Shown here in pieces: positions 17,275 through 28,100 of a DNA stretch of 64,000 bases (positions are counted from its first letter, which is position 1; each line of letters opens with the position of its first letter). Position numbers and translations under genes: made by a program. This stretch comes from Opitutus sp. ER46 (GTDB lineage Bacteria; Verrucomicrobiota; Verrucomicrobiia; Opitutales; Opitutaceae), in contig NZ_QAYX01000021.1 of NCBI RefSeq assembly GCF_003054705.1, forward strand, positions 124,001-188,000, written 5' to 3'. Below the pieces are notes generated by a model. It had not been told where the DNA came from, made no database searches, and worked only from the letters and a program-made list of their open reading frames with translations.

Positions 17275-17973
17275 ATGTCGCAAAGCGTCCCTCCGAAGAA
17301 ACGTCTGCCCATTGTGCAACTGGCCATAGTCGGCGTGGTGGCGCTCGCGGCGGTGATCCTCGTCCTGCGCGGGGTGGACCTGCGCAGCCTGATGGACCAG
17401 GGCATCGTGATCATCCGCGATCTCGGCCCGGTGGTCTTCTTTGCGGTGATGGCGGTGCTGCCGGCGTTCGGGGCGCCGATGATGATCTTCACGATGACCG
17501 CGGGGCAGGCGTTTGAGCCCCAACTCGGGCTCGCGGGCGTCATTGCGATTTCCCTGGCGGTGGTCGGCCTCAACCTCGCGCTGGGTTACTGGGTGGCGCG
17601 GTATGCGCTCCGGCCCGTGCTCGTCGGGTTGATCAAGCGCTATGGCTACACGGTTCCGCGGGTGACCAAGGAGAACGCGCTCGCGGTGACGATGCTCGTG
17701 CGGCTGACCCCCGGGCCGCCGTACGCTTTCCAGGCGTGCATCCTCGGTCTCGCGGAGGTGCCGTTTCGGATGTACCTGATCGTTTCGTGGCTCGCCATGG
17801 TGCCCTGGACCGTCGGCGCCATCGTGCTCGGCAAGGGCATTTTCAGCGGCAAGTTCGGCATGGTCGTCTCCGGCATCGGCGTCCTCATCGTCGCCGTGGT
17901 TGCGGTGCAGTTGATCCGGCGGAAGCTCGCGCGGCGCCGGCAGGAACTCACGCCGGCGGAGGAGAAAGTCTGA
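17275..17973 (+). CDS. VTT-domain membrane protein (TVP38/TMEM64/DedA-like)
   Basis: This 232-residue inner membrane protein has four to five hydrophobic segments. The VTT signature region includes FGAPMMIFTMTAGQAFEP around 64-80, a conserved Gly-rich helix (GLNLALGYWVARYA), and VRLTPGPPYAFQACILGL around 142-160, where the R-x-x-P-x-x-P pattern of the re-entrant loops is seen. Related proteins have been linked to lipid scrambling or transport and to membrane homeostasis. It stands alone between the polysaccharide locus and xseA, with 46 bp to the next gene, so it may be co-transcribed with xseA by chance. The exact substrate is unknown. Confidence 0.85.
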   Translation: MSQSVPPKKRLPIVQLAIVGVVALAAVILVLRGVDLRSLMDQGIVIIRDLGPVVFFAVMAVLPAFGAPMMIFTMTAGQAFEPQLGLAGVIAISLAVVGLNLALGYWVARYALRPVLVGLIKRYGYTVPRVTKENALAVTMLVRLTPGPPYAFQACILGLAEVPFRMYLIVSWLAMVPWTVGAIVLGKGIFSGKFGMVVSGIGVLIVAVVAVQLIRRKLARRRQELTPAEEKV

Positions 17974-18019
17974 GCCGGCCGCGCGCGGCGAGTGGAACCA
18001 CCTGGCGGGAGGCAAGCCC

Positions 18020-19327
18020 ATGGCGCAGGCCGAGATCGAACTGACGGACAACGGGACGCGGGCGGAGAGCGTCACCGAGTTCACGCGCCGCGTGAAGCGG
18101 CTGCTCGAGGGCGGGATCCGCCCGGCGTGGGTGCGCGGCGAGGTTTCCAACGTCCGCGCGCAGGCGAGCGGCCACGTGTACTTTTCGCTCAAGGATGCCG
18201 GGGCGCAGCTCAGCGCGGTGCTGTTCCGGGGCGACGCGCTGCGCCAGACGGTGAAGCTGCGCGACGGCGCGCAGGTCGTGGTGTACGGCGAGATCAGCGT
18301 GTACGAGGCGCGCGGGCAGTATCAGCTCATCGTGCGCGCAGTGGTGGAGGACGGCGTGGGGCGGCTGCAGCGCGAATTTGAGGCGCTGAAGGCGCGGCTG
18401 GCGGCGGAGGGGCTGTTCGCTAAGGAGCGGAAGAAGCCGATCCCGACAATGCCGTTGACCGTTGGGTTCATCACGTCGCCGACGGGCGCGGCGGTGCAGG
18501 ATTTTGCGCGGATCATCACACGGCGCGGCTGGTGTGGGCGTGTGGTGGTTTTGCCGGCGAAGGTGCAGGGCGAGGGGGCGGCGCTCGAGATGGTTGCGAT
18601 GCTGAAGCTTGCGGCGCAGCTCGGGATCTTCGACCTGCTGGTGATTGGCCGCGGCGGCGGGAGCCTCGAGGATCTGTGGGCCTTCAACGAGGAGCCGCTG
18701 GTGCGGGCGGTGGCCGGTTGCCCGCTGCCAATCATCTCGGCGGTGGGGCACGAGATCGATTTTACGCTGTGCGATTTCGCGGCTGACCTGCGGGCGGAGA
18801 CGCCCAGCGCCGCCGCGGAATTGATCACGAGTCATTTTGTCGACTGCGCAGACCGGCTGCGGCAGGGCCGCGAGGGACTGGTTGCGCTCGTCGACGGTGC
18901 GGTGCAACGGGCGCGGGCGGAACTCGAACACGCGCGCTCCCGGCTGCGGCTGCTGTCGCCGGCGACGCAGGTGGAGCAGGGCTACCTGCGGCTGGACGAC
19001 ATCGCGAACCGCCTGGGTTCGGCGCTGCGGCACGCGGCCCAGGAGAAACGCCGGCAGGTGGCGGAGGTGCGGGGGCTGCTCGAGCGCCGGTCGCCCGAGC
19101 GCCGCGTCGAGCTGGAGTCGCACCGGCTGCTTTCGCTTTGGAAACGGCTACAGGCGGCGAGTCCGAAGTCGGTCCTCAACCGCGGCTTCGTGATCGTGCG
19201 CGATCAGGCCGGTCGGCCGATCACGCGGCGCGCCCCGCTCACGCCGGGCCAGCGGGTCTCCACCGAGTTTGCCGACGGCAAGGTGCAGGTTCGCGTCGAA
19301 GAACCGGGCGGCACCAAGTCCGCCTGA
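18020..19327 (+). CDS. xseA: Exodeoxyribonuclease VII large subunit
   Basis: This 435-residue protein matches the usual XseA length and order. The N-terminal OB-fold carries WVRGEVSNVRAQASGHVYFS around 38-57. The catalytic domain has VGFITSPTGAAVQDF around 150-164, LLVIGRGGGSLEDLWAFNEE around 210-229, and SAVGHEIDFTLCDFAADLRA followed by TPSAAAE around 240-265. A coiled region of about 100 residues and the C-terminal RGFVIVRD segment follow. The enzyme degrades single-stranded DNA into acid-insoluble, then acid-soluble, oligonucleotides with the small subunit XseB, which is not next to it here. The start at ATG 18020 is set by homology and follows a GGAGG-like site at about 18009. Confidence 0.96.
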   Translation: MAQAEIELTDNGTRAESVTEFTRRVKRLLEGGIRPAWVRGEVSNVRAQASGHVYFSLKDAGAQLSAVLFRGDALRQTVKLRDGAQVVVYGEISVYEARGQYQLIVRAVVEDGVGRLQREFEALKARLAAEGLFAKERKKPIPTMPLTVGFITSPTGAAVQDFARIITRRGWCGRVVVLPAKVQGEGAALEMVAMLKLAAQLGIFDLLVIGRGGGSLEDLWAFNEEPLVRAVAGCPLPIISAVGHEIDFTLCDFAADLRAETPSAAAELITSHFVDCADRLRQGREGLVALVDGAVQRARAELEHARSRLRLLSPATQVEQGYLRLDDIANRLGSALRHAAQEKRRQVAEVRGLLERRSPERRVELESHRLLSLWKRLQAASPKSVLNRGFVIVRDQAGRPITRRAPLTPGQRVSTEFADGKVQVRVEEPGGTKSA

Positions 19328-19545
19328 GCCGCTTGGGGGAACTTGCGCGCCGCGCGGCGGCTGGCCGTTTGGCCTATGTTGCCCGGTTCAGCGCCGGTTG
19401 CGCTTTGGCGGGAGATAGGCTTCTTGCGGCGTCGGTGCCTTGCGTTCGTCTCCGCTTCCGGGTCCGGCAGCCGCGGCGCAGGCGTCGTGGCCTCAGTCAG
19501 GAGGCGCCGATTCCCGCTGACGTTCTCCGCTCCCTTTTCCCCACC

Positions 19546-20016
19546 ATGAACAAACGTATCCTGCTGTTTCCGATCGTCCTTTCCTTCCTCGCGCTGCCGC
19601 TGGCGCGCGCGGAAGACCATGCCCATGGCGCTGCGGCCCATGAGAAGCACACCGAGCTCGGTGAGCACATGGAGAAGATGGGCGGCGCTTTCCGACGGCT
19701 GAGCCGGCAGATTTCCGACCCGACGAAGAACGAGGATTCGCTCAAGCTGGTGGCCACGCTGCGGGAGAATGCGGCGGCGGCATTGAAACTCGTGCCAGCG
19801 AAGGCCGCGGATGTTCCGGCGGAGCGGCGGGAGCAGTTCGTCACCGACTACCGCGCGAGCATGGAGCGGTTCGCGGGCGAGTTGGAGAAGCTCGAGGCGG
19901 CGCTGAAGGCGGGCAACAACGAGGCCGCGGCCGCGCAGTTCAAGGTGCTGAAGCAGGCCCAGGATCAGGGCCACAAGGAATTCCAGAAGAAGAAGCCGAA
20001 GAAGTCAGAGAAGTGA
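19546..20016 (+). CDS. Cytochrome b562-like periplasmic protein
   Basis: This 156-residue protein has a signal peptide (residues 1-22, cleavage near ARA-ED) followed by a four-helix bundle. The first helix holds ELGEHMEKMGGAFRRL, whose Met42 aligns with the axial Met7 of E. coli cytochrome b562, and the last helix holds AQDQGHKEFQ, whose His143 aligns with axial His102. Both haem ligands are therefore present, and there is no CXXCH, as expected for non-covalent b-type haem. A His-rich segment (DHAHGAAAHEKH) after the leader could bind metal. The family carries electrons in the periplasm, but its partner is unknown. Its stop codon is part of a GTGAAA repeat that starts at 20013. Confidence 0.75.
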   Translation: MNKRILLFPIVLSFLALPLARAEDHAHGAAAHEKHTELGEHMEKMGGAFRRLSRQISDPTKNEDSLKLVATLRENAAAALKLVPAKAADVPAERREQFVTDYRASMERFAGELEKLEAALKAGNNEAAAAQFKVLKQAQDQGHKEFQKKKPKKSEK

Positions 20017-20053
20017 AAGTGCAGGGAGTGAAAGTGAAAGTGAGAGTGAAAGT
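20013..20053. repeat. GTGAAA/GTGAGA short-period array, site 1
   Basis: Hexameric purine-rich units of GTGAAA and GTGAGA type run for about 40 bp. The first unit contains the TGA stop of the cytochrome b562-like gene. Related arrays occur at 47369-47395, 56186-56206 and 56371-56385. Confidence 0.75.
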
Positions 20054-20114
20054 GGGGCGGAGCGCGGGATGCGCTCCGCCGCGGTCACGGGCCTGAGCTT
20101 CGTGCCCGACTTTG

Positions 20115-22424
20115 CTAGTCGGTAGGCGCGAGGTCGGGACCGAGGCGGAGGGTGCCGGTGTTGGCCAACTGGACGTCGCGGCTGTGGCCGGCGCAGCGCA
20201 CGCGGCAGGCAGCGCCTGAGGTACCGCGGATTTCGGCGTGCGTGAGAACGCCGGCCTTCCACGCGAGATCGACCTCAAAGCCACCGCGCGCGCGGAGCCC
20301 CGTTACCGAGCCTTCGGGCCACGCCTTTGGCAGCGCCGGCAGGAAGTCGAGCTGGGGAACGCCGGCCACGTCGCCGGGTTCGGTGCGCGTGTGGCTCTGC
20401 AGAAGCATTTCGGCGATGCCGGCGGCGCCGCCGAAATTGCCGTCGATCTGGAAGGGGCCGCAGAGATCGAAAAGATTCGGCAGCGTCTTGCGGGCGAGCA
20501 TCTCGGCGAGTTGTCGAAACGCGAACTCGCCGTCGCCGACGCGGGCCCAGGCCGGGATTCGCCAGGCGTAGCTCCAGCCCGTGCTGCCGTCGCCACGCCA
20601 ATCGAGGAGCCGTTTGGCCGCGGTGAAAACCTTTGGGTCAGCCGGGGTGATGTCCGCGCCGGGGAACAGTGCCCAGAGCGGCGACAGATGCCGGTGGGCG
20701 TTGTACGGCTGGTCGATGTCCTCAAGCCACTCCTGCAACTGGCCACGGCGACCGATCAGCGGCGGCGGCAACTGGGCCTCGGTGCGCACGAGCTGGGCGG
20801 CAAAGTCGGCGTCGACGGCGAGGAGCTTGGCCGCCTCGCGCGTATGCACGAAGAGCGCGCGGATGAGCTGGATGTCCATGGTGGGGCCGACGGTCAGCGT
20901 GCCTTGCTCGGGGGAAAACGACGGCGAGGTGACGAGCCAGCCGGTCCGGGCGTCCTTGACCAAGGTGTGCAGGAAGAACTCGGCCGCACCCTTCATGGCG
21001 GGATAGGCGCGCTGGGCGAGAAACGCGCGGTCGCCGGTGAATAGGAAGTGTTCCCACAGGTGGTGGCAGAGCCAGGCGGCGCCGGTGGGCCACACGCCGT
21101 CGACGTTGTTGAGCGGGGCGGTGCCGCGCCAAAGGTCGGTGTTGTGGTGCACGACCCAGCCGGGCGCGTCGTACTGCCGGCGCGCGGTGCGACCGCCGCT
21201 GATGACGAGATCATCGATCAGGTCGAAGAGCGGCAGGTGGCACTCGGAGAGGTTGGTGACCTCGGCGGGCCAGTAATTCATCTCCACGTTGATGTTGGTG
21301 GTCCACTTGCCCTCCCACGGCGGGGTGAGGAGTTCGTTCCAGACGCCCTGCAGGTTTGCGGGCTGGCTGCCGGGGCGGCTGCTGGCGATGAGCAGGTAGC
21401 GACCGTAGTCGAAGTACAGCGCGGCGAGCCCGGGATCGGCGGCGAGACCCCCCCGCTTCAACCGCGCGACGCGGCGATCGGTGGGCAACGGCGCCCCGGT
21501 GTCGGTGCCGGTTGGCGCGAGGTGCAGGCTGACGCGGCGAAACAGCCGGCGGTGATCGGCGAGATGGGCGGCGACGAGGGCGTCATCGGTCTGCGCGGCG
21601 GCCCGGGCGAGGGTTTCGGCGCAGCGCGCCGCAGGATCGGCGGTGATGTCCTGGAAATTCCGGAAGCCGGTCGCGGCGACCAGGAGCAACGTGACCTCGT
21701 CCGCGGCGGTGACCTCGAGGCCGGCGGTGGTGGCGGCAACCTTGCCGCCGGTGGCGCGGGCGAGCAGGCGCGACTCGAAGCGAAGACCGCCGGCTTCAAC
21801 TTGGCCGGCAAGCGCGAGCGTCGCGGGATCGACGACCCGCGTGGTGCTGTCTGCGTGCGGGCTCGTCATCGCGACCGAGAACGTGAGCCGGCCGGGCTGG
21901 CTGGCGGTGAGGCGGATGACGATGACGTTGGCCGGGTAGCTGGCGAAGACCTCGCGGCGGAACGTGACGTCGCCCACGCGGTAGGTGACGCGGGCGGTGG
22001 CGGCGTCGAGGTCGAGTTCGCGGCGGTAGTCGGCGACCGGTCCGGTGGCGGCGCCAGGGAAGCGGAACTTCAGGTCGCCAAACGGCTGATACGGTTTTTG
22101 GCGGACAGGGTCGCCGAGGAAGTGGGCGCGGGCCAGTTGTTGGGCCGCCTCGACGTCGCCCTGGGCGAGGTGCTGGCGGATCGGCTCAAGGTAAGCGTGG
22201 GCGTCGGCCCGGACGTAGTCGTGCGGGTGACCCTTCCACAGGGTGTCCTCATTGAACTGGATCCGTTCTTCGGTCGTGCCGCCGAACACCATGGCGCCGA
22301 GGCGACCGTTGCCGACCGGGAGTGCGTCCGTCCACTGGGCGGCGGGCTGCGCGTACCAGAGCGGTTCAGCGGCCGGGGCGGTCGCGATGCAGAGCAGGAG
22401 GGCGAGGAGATGGGGCAGGCGCAT
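20115..22424 (-). CDS. Secreted GH95 family alpha-L-fucosidase-like glycoside hydrolase
   Basis: This 769-residue protein has a signal peptide ([19 protein letters not shown]). The domain order matches GH95: an N-terminal beta region starting at [21 protein letters not shown] (split here), a linker, an (alpha/alpha)6 barrel and a C-terminal beta region. Conserved barrel words are [22 protein letters not shown] near 375, HHNTDLWR near 425, PSFSPEQ near 497 and [12 protein letters not shown] near 660. These cover the Asn, Glu and Asp positions used by known 1,2-alpha-L-fucosidases, and some family members act on L-galactose. It lies 77 bp downstream of the pectate lyase gene and reads the same way, so it fits removal of fucose from pectic side chains in the periplasm. 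A paralogue lies at 41711-44266. Confidence 0.92.
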   Translation of the reverse strand: MRLPHLLALLLCIATAPAAEPLWYAQPAAQWTDALPVGNGRLGAMVFGGTTEERIQFNEDTLWKGHPHDYVRADAHAYLEPIRQHLAQGDVEAAQQLARAHFLGDPVRQKPYQPFGDLKFRFPGAATGPVADYRRELDLDAATARVTYRVGDVTFRREVFASYPANVIVIRLTASQPGRLTFSVAMTSPHADSTTRVVDPATLALAGQVEAGGLRFESRLLARATGGKVAATTAGLEVTAADEVTLLLVAATGFRNFQDITADPAARCAETLARAAAQTDDALVAAHLADHRRLFRRVSLHLAPTGTDTGAPLPTDRRVARLKRGGLAADPGLAALYFDYGRYLLIASSRPGSQPANLQGVWNELLTPPWEGKWTTNINVEMNYWPAEVTNLSECHLPLFDLIDDLVISGGRTARRQYDAPGWVVHHNTDLWRGTAPLNNVDGVWPTGAAWLCHHLWEHFLFTGDRAFLAQRAYPAMKGAAEFFLHTLVKDARTGWLVTSPSFSPEQGTLTVGPTMDIQLIRALFVHTREAAKLLAVDADFAAQLVRTEAQLPPPLIGRRGQLQEWLEDIDQPYNAHRHLSPLWALFPGADITPADPKVFTAAKRLLDWRGDGSTGWSYAWRIPAWARVGDGEFAFRQLAEMLARKTLPNLFDLCGPFQIDGNFGGAAGIAEMLLQSHTRTEPGDVAGVPQLDFLPALPKAWPEGSVTGLRARGGFEVDLAWKAGVLTHAEIRGTSGAACRVRCAGHSRDVQLANTGTLRLGPDLAPTD

Positions 22425-22501
22425 GGCGAACGGAGGAAGGGGAGACGAGACTCCCGCGGACGCAGCCCAATGGCCGCGCCGCGGGAAACAGACGCGCCGG
22501 G

Positions 22502-24217
22502 CTAGCGTTGGGCGGGCGTGTTGCGGGGATCGACGTTATTGCGCAGGTCGGTCCAGTCGTGCTTCGGGGCGCGCGGGTCGAGGCCGTTGATGAAGTCCTC
22601 GATGTTGGTGTAGCCGTCGCCGTTCAGGTCGCCGGCGGCATCGGCTGGGTCACGCGGATTGAGGCCGTGGCTGGTTTCCCACTCGTCCGGCATGCCGTCG
22701 TGGTCGGTATCCTGATACGGCGTGCCGGTGTACTTGGGGTAGCCGCCCACCTCGGCGGGGTCGGTGATGAAGCCGACGGGCACGAGCTGCTCAAGCTCGT
22801 CAATGTACTCCTGCTTGTACTGGGCGTCGGCGGCGCGGCGCTTGGACGACGCGAGCATCTTGGCGGGGGTGACCTTGCCCGAGCGCACCATGCCGATGAC
22901 GCGCTCGTCGACGGCGTCGCGCCGGGGCAGGGTGGCGCCGGCGTTGGCGAGGACGTAATCGTAGGCAACGCGCGCGGGGAGGATGTCGAGCGGCGCGTGT
23001 GGGAAGGGCTGGTCGACGCGGATCTGCTCGAGGGCGGCCGCGAGCGATTCGCGCCGTACGCCGGGCTGCACGCCGCCGGCCCAGTTGTCGGCGGTGACGC
23101 GCTCGTGGCCCTCGACCACGTTGCCGTGGACGTAGGCCTTCCCGAAATTGTCGACGACGGTCTTGCTGCGTTCGGATTCGGGCTTGAGGAGGCGGAAGGC
23201 GATCTCGGTATCGGGCGTGCCGGGGCCGGGCTTGAAGTAGTTGTTGATGATGTTGAACAGGCTGCGGTGGTCGCCGCCGTCGACGGTGCGGTGGCGGTAG
23301 TTGAACAGCACGTTGTTTACGAAGGTGAAGTCGCCATACATGCCCACGCTCGGGTTCCGGCCGGTGTTACACGCCCAGAGGTTGTGGTGAAACGTGCTGT
23401 TGAGCCCGCCGATGGTGGAGCCGAAGGCGTGGTGAAACGTGTTCAGGCCCTCGCTGAAGATGGAGTTCTGGATCGTGACGTTGACCGTGGGCAGCTTGAG
23501 CTCCTTGCCGCCCTCGGGCGGCTGATACATGTGGCGGTACATCGACATGTTCTCATCGAGGCCCCAGGAGGCGGAGACGTGGTCGATGATGAGGTTGCCG
23601 ACAGGGTTGCCGCCGATGGAGTCGTCGCGGAAGGCGGGATCCATGTCGCCGCGGCGGAAGCGCAGGTGGCGTATGACGACATCGTGGGTGTCGACCTCGA
23701 CGGTGCGCCCGCGGATGCACACGCCGTCGCCGGGCGCGGTGTTGCCGGCGATGGTGATATACGGCGCGCGGATCCGGAGGTGGTCCTTGAGCTCGATGAT
23801 GCCGGCGACGTTGAAGACGACGATGCGCGGGCCGCCGGCCTCACAGGCCTCGCGGAAGCTACCGGGGCCACTGTCGTTCAGGTTGGTGACCACGTACACC
23901 TTGCCGCCGCGTCCCCCGAACGAGTACATGCCGCCGCCCTGGGCGCCGGGGAACGCGGGGATCTTCGCCTGCGGGAGGTCATCGGGTTTGGCGGCGGACG
24001 GAATGTAGGGTTTGCCCTTGGCGGCCCACGCCTGGATTTCCGGCTGGGCGCGGGCGAAGGCGGCGTCGGAGCGGGCGTCGGCCGCCTGCTTGCTGGCGTT
24101 GGCGGCGGCCTGGACCGGGCCGGGAACCTTCGGGTAACCCTGGGCGAAGAGGGCCGGCTCGCTGAGCACGACGGTGGCGGCGAGGACGGCGAGCGGGAGC
24201 TTGCGAGGAGACATCAT
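22502..24217 (-). CDS. Secreted pectate lyase-like beta-helix protein with C-terminal calcium-binding repeats
   Basis: This 571-residue protein has a signal peptide ending near LFAQG. The catalytic part (about 88-430) starts [18 protein letters not shown] and has [13 protein letters not shown], the right-handed helix word [17 protein letters not shown] and [16 protein letters not shown], a set typical of PL1-like pectate lyases. The last 120 residues include [20 protein letters not shown] and [13 protein letters not shown], calcium-binding thrombospondin-type-3 or dockerin-like loops. It should cleave polygalacturonan by beta-elimination outside the cytoplasm with calcium. It has the DUF3826 gene 36 bp upstream and the GH95 gene downstream, as a small operon. 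A related lyase lies at 37026-38354. Confidence 0.92.
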   Translation of the reverse strand: MMSPRKLPLAVLAATVVLSEPALFAQGYPKVPGPVQAAANASKQAADARSDAAFARAQPEIQAWAAKGKPYIPSAAKPDDLPQAKIPAFPGAQGGGMYSFGGRGGKVYVVTNLNDSGPGSFREACEAGGPRIVVFNVAGIIELKDHLRIRAPYITIAGNTAPGDGVCIRGRTVEVDTHDVVIRHLRFRRGDMDPAFRDDSIGGNPVGNLIIDHVSASWGLDENMSMYRHMYQPPEGGKELKLPTVNVTIQNSIFSEGLNTFHHAFGSTIGGLNSTFHHNLWACNTGRNPSVGMYGDFTFVNNVLFNYRHRTVDGGDHRSLFNIINNYFKPGPGTPDTEIAFRLLKPESERSKTVVDNFGKAYVHGNVVEGHERVTADNWAGGVQPGVRRESLAAALEQIRVDQPFPHAPLDILPARVAYDYVLANAGATLPRRDAVDERVIGMVRSGKVTPAKMLASSKRRAADAQYKQEYIDELEQLVPVGFITDPAEVGGYPKYTGTPYQDTDHDGMPDEWETSHGLNPRDPADAAGDLNGDGYTNIEDFINGLDPRAPKHDWTDLRNNVDPRNTPAQR

Positions 24218-24253
24218 GGCGAGAGGGAGAGGGAACGGAGAGGGCGCGACGGG

Positions 24254-24916
24254 TTATTTCTGGACGGGCCGGCGGGCGGAGAACTCCTTCTCGGCCTGCT
24301 TCATGTTGATGCCGGCCTTGGCGAGGTAGTTGTTGATCCGGCCCTTGTACTTGCCGAAGAACCCGTGCTTTTCGTCGGAGGTGAAACCGGCGATGGCGAG
24401 GTCGCGCGCCTCGAGGAGCCAGGCCTGGATCTGCGCCTTCTGCTCGGCGGTGAGATTGGGCAGCATCTCCTGATAAACGCGGAAGGTGAGCGGAGCGACG
24501 CCGTAGGTGAGGCCGTCCTTCACCTGATCGACCTGCGCGGGCGTGAGGTCGGCGGCGAGTTGCGAGAGGAATGCCTGGCGCAGCGCGGCGCGCGCGGGCT
24601 CGACGGAGTCGCGCGCGGCCTTGACGGTGGAGTCACGTTCTGCCGCCGAAAGGGTCGCGTTGGCTTTCGCGGCGCTGACGGCCGCGTCGCGCCGCTGCTG
24701 CAGCGCGTTCAAGTCGCGGTAGAATTGCGCGATGGTGTCGCGGACGCGTGTGGCGACGGCGGTGTCGGTGAGCGCGAGCTTGGCGACGATCTTGTCCGCG
24801 CGCTCGCTGGTGGTGCGCGCGTACGCCGCGGCAGAGTCATCCGCAGCACGGATGAAAGGAGTGACGGCGAGCGCGGCGGCGCAGGCGGCGAGTTGCAGGA
24901 AACGGACGGACGTCAT
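24254..24916 (-). CDS. DUF3826 family secreted protein
   Basis: This 220-residue protein has a signal peptide with cleavage near FIRAAD (ATG at 24916; an upstream in-frame ATG at 24955 would delay the leader and is less likely). The mature part is helical and includes KDGLTYGVAPLTFRVYQEMLPNLT (given here only as a block near residues 130-150) followed by QKAQIQAWLLEARDLA and an ending on GINMKQAEKEF. These match the DUF3826 family as remembered from pectin-degradation loci of Bacteroidota and Verrucomicrobiota. No catalytic residues are known. Its position as first gene of an operon with a pectate lyase and GH95 enzyme suggests an accessory role in pectin breakdown. Confidence 0.8.
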   Translation of the reverse strand: MTSVRFLQLAACAAALAVTPFIRAADDSAAAYARTTSERADKIVAKLALTDTAVATRVRDTIAQFYRDLNALQQRRDAAVSAAKANATLSAAERDSTVKAARDSVEPARAALRQAFLSQLAADLTPAQVDQVKDGLTYGVAPLTFRVYQEMLPNLTAEQKAQIQAWLLEARDLAIAGFTSDEKHGFFGKYKGRINNYLAKAGINMKQAEKEFSARRPVQK

Positions 24917-25130
24917 GGGCGAAAAATGGGAGCGATTGTCTGGCGCGTTGATCATCAGCTTCGCAAGCGCCCCCCCGGGGCGTCGAAGCGGTGGTCGAGT
25001 GGCTGGCGCGCGGCGCCGGGAGAGCAATGGCGGGAACGGAAACGATCGTGAGGCAGGCAGCTGCTGGATTGGGCGCGCGGGACAGCAGGTATGTCGGATG
25101 GGGCGGGAATAGGTTTCAGGCGCGGACAAA

Positions 25131-25162
25131 ACAAAGCCCGGTTTCGGGCGAAACCGGGCTTT
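25131..25162 (-). terminator. Rho-independent terminator of the TonB-dependent receptor gene
   Basis: A perfect 12-bp stem (AAAGCCCGGTTT at 25133-25144 and its complement at 25151-25162) with a 6-nt loop lies 23 bp beyond the receptor stop. Read on the minus strand it is followed by a T-rich TTTGTTTTGT run, as expected for intrinsic termination. Confidence 0.9.
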
Positions 25163-25184
25163 GGAAGGAGTGAGCGGGTGAGAA

Positions 25185-28100
25185 TCAGAACTGGGCCTGG
25201 ATGCCGACGTTCCAGTTCACACCGAATTCACGACGGTCGACGTGCTTCGCGTACGCCGGCAGGATGCCGGTCTTGTCGTAGCGGAGCACGTCCATCGACT
25301 GGTTGAGGACGTTACGCGCATTGGCGAACAGACTCAGCTTCTCGGTGAGCTGGTAGCTCATGTTGAGGTCCAGGCTCAGCTGCGCGGGCTCATACTTGGC
25401 GGTGATGTACTGGGTGCCCGCAACGGTGTAGGTCTTTTCCTCACCGGCATACTTCTCCTCGAGCAAGAGACCGCGGAGCAGGATGCGAACGCGCTTGTTC
25501 GAGAACGAGATGCCGGCGCTCGCGGTGTCCTTGGACATCGGCTTGGCCGACATCTTGGTGGTGTTCTTCTGCTTCACGTACGAGTGCGAGTAGCTGCCGA
25601 ACACGTAGAAGTACCGGCCCCAGCCGCCGATAGCCTTGAGGTCTTGCGTGGCTTCTACCTCGTAGCCGAGGGTCTTCGATGTGCCCTGACCGTTGATGAC
25701 CGTGGTGAGCGCGTAGTCATCGTACTCATTCGGGTCGAGGCCGAGGTCGAGCAGCGTCGCGGCCCAGTCGGGGTCGCTCTCGTAGATGGTGATGGTTTCC
25801 TGGAAGTTCTTCGTCTCCTTGTAATACGGTGAGACGGAGATCTTGCCGCCGGCCGGCGTGTAATACGCGAGCTGAAGATCCCACGCGTCAGCGGTCCACG
25901 GCTTCAGATTCGGATTGGTCTGTTTAATCGTGCCGCGCGGGCTCTTTGTCGGATCAGACTCTTCAGTGATGCCATAGGTGACGCCGCTCTGCACCAGCAC
26001 GCCGTCTTCGAAATCCGGCCGCGCCTGCGAGCGATTCCACGACAGGCGGGCCGTGAGGTTCTCGGTGAGTTCGTACGCACCTGAGGCGGTGAACGTCGGC
26101 TTGCCGGTCACCTTGCCGTCCATGTTCGAGAAGGGCAGCAGGTTTAGCACCTTCATCGCGTAGGAGTTATTGGCGATGGCAGCCGTCGGATAGGAGATGC
26201 CGGCGGCATCGAGAGCGGAACGGAGCGCGGTACCGGCCGACGTCTGGGCGAACAACGGACTGGACGCGCTATCAAGCTTCACGCCGTTGGGATTGGCCGT
26301 GTCGCGATAGATCTCGCCGTTCTTCGTCTTCACGTAGTTCCACGTGCTGTTCGTCTTGGTCGCGTAGCCCTTGCGGGTGGCGATGGCCTCACGGGCGCCG
26401 AAGAGCCAGTGGAACTTATTCCGGAACGCCTTGCCCTCGAACATCAGGTAGAACTCGTCCGTGGTCTCCGTGATCGATTTCTGCTGGTTGGCCCAGTTGG
26501 TGTAGTTGTTGGCTTTGTCGCTGTCGCTGTCGGCGTTGAAGTAGGTCGGGTTGTCCTGCCAGAGCTTGAACATCCGGTACGTGCTCAGCCACTCCTGCGC
26601 GGGCAGGTTGAAGCCGGGGCTGACGCCGACGTACTGGTCGTCCATGTAGTCGGTGAGCGTCAGGGCCGGTCCATAGTAGGTCATGCGGTAACCGCTGCCG
26701 AGGCCCCACTTCTTCTGGCGCTGCTGGAGGCGATAGTAGCCGGTCTTGGCAGTGGCGGTGAGATCGCCGATGTTGATGAAGTCGAGTTCGCGCGAAAGGT
26801 CGGCGCGAATGTTGACCGTCTGGTCCATTGCCTCGGTGTTGCCGGACTTGGCCTGGATGGTGGGCGCTGACCAGTTGGCAATCTTGGACCAGTCGAGCGG
26901 ACTGCCGGTCTTGTCGAAGAACTGAATCTGGCCGGGGATGCCCTCGTTGATCCCGGTGAACTTGATCTGGCCGCCGGTGAGCTGGGTCTCCATCGCCGAG
27001 AAGTGGCCGTTGTCGAAATCCTTGTAGCTGCCGCGGGAGCGCGACGCATTGGCCATGACCTTGGCGAGCCACGGACCACGGCGGTACTCGTATTGGATGT
27101 AGCCGGTGTGGGTGGTTCCCTCGCGGTCGCGCGTGGTGACTTCCTGGGCGACAGTGGCCTTCGGATTGAAGTCGGAGCCCAACGCCGTGCCATTAACGAC
27201 CGTCCCCTTCGGGATGAACTTGTACGAGGTCATGTAATCCGCGCCCCAATCCATGTAGTACGACTTGTCGGCGTAGAACTGCAGGCGGCGCTGCGCATCG
27301 ACGGTGCTGAAGAGGCCCAACGTGTAGGCGATCGTGAGCTTCTGATTCGGCGTCGGGCGCCAGTCCCAGCGAATGGAGCCGGAGGTGCGCTCCGCGGTAT
27401 TCGGCGTATCGGTCGCCTGGAGGCGATAAAGGACCGGATTCGAGAGGTTCAGCTCGGAGCCATTGGCCTCCTGGAAGGACGTGGCGGTGCCGCCGCCGGC
27501 GACCTTGACCCACGGGCCACCGCCCGGGCGCAGGTCGACCGCGTAGCTGGCGCTGCCGTTGATGTCCTTGGTATCGTAAAGGTAGTCCGACTGGCCGCGG
27601 TGATTGACGTTGAACGTCTTCGACCAGCCGCCGGTGAAGGTCAGGCCCATGTTCTTCCGGAAGGGAATCACATAGGTGAAGTCGACTGATGGAAGCGTCT
27701 TGTAGGTCTTCTTGTTGGCGGGGCCGGGCGATTTCTTGAACAGCTCGTCGGTCAGCTCCGAGTTGAAGTTAGCGCCGACGCGCATCGTCAGCGACGGGCG
27801 CGCATATTCGAACGCGGACTTGGAAATCAGGTTGATCGCGCCGCCGGGAGAGTTGGACGGCATGTCGGGCGTGGCGACCTTGATGACCTCAACGCGGGAC
27901 GCGTTGTTAATGGTCATCATGTCGAGGCCGATCGCACGGGTGAGGCTCGCGGGCGACGCGTTGGTCAGCGGCACGCCATCGATCGTGATGCTGGTCATTT
28001 CGGGACCGAAGCTGCGGACCGAGATGCTGGTCGCATTCGAGTCCGAGGCATTCATGCCGGTGCCGCCGTAACCGTAGCCGATCTGCACGCCGGGGATGTA

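Noticed and set aside
22322-25051. 909-codon plus-strand open frame
   Set aside because: It lies antisense to the pectate lyase and DUF3826 genes; composition is Gly/Val/Asp/Ala-rich with no domain.
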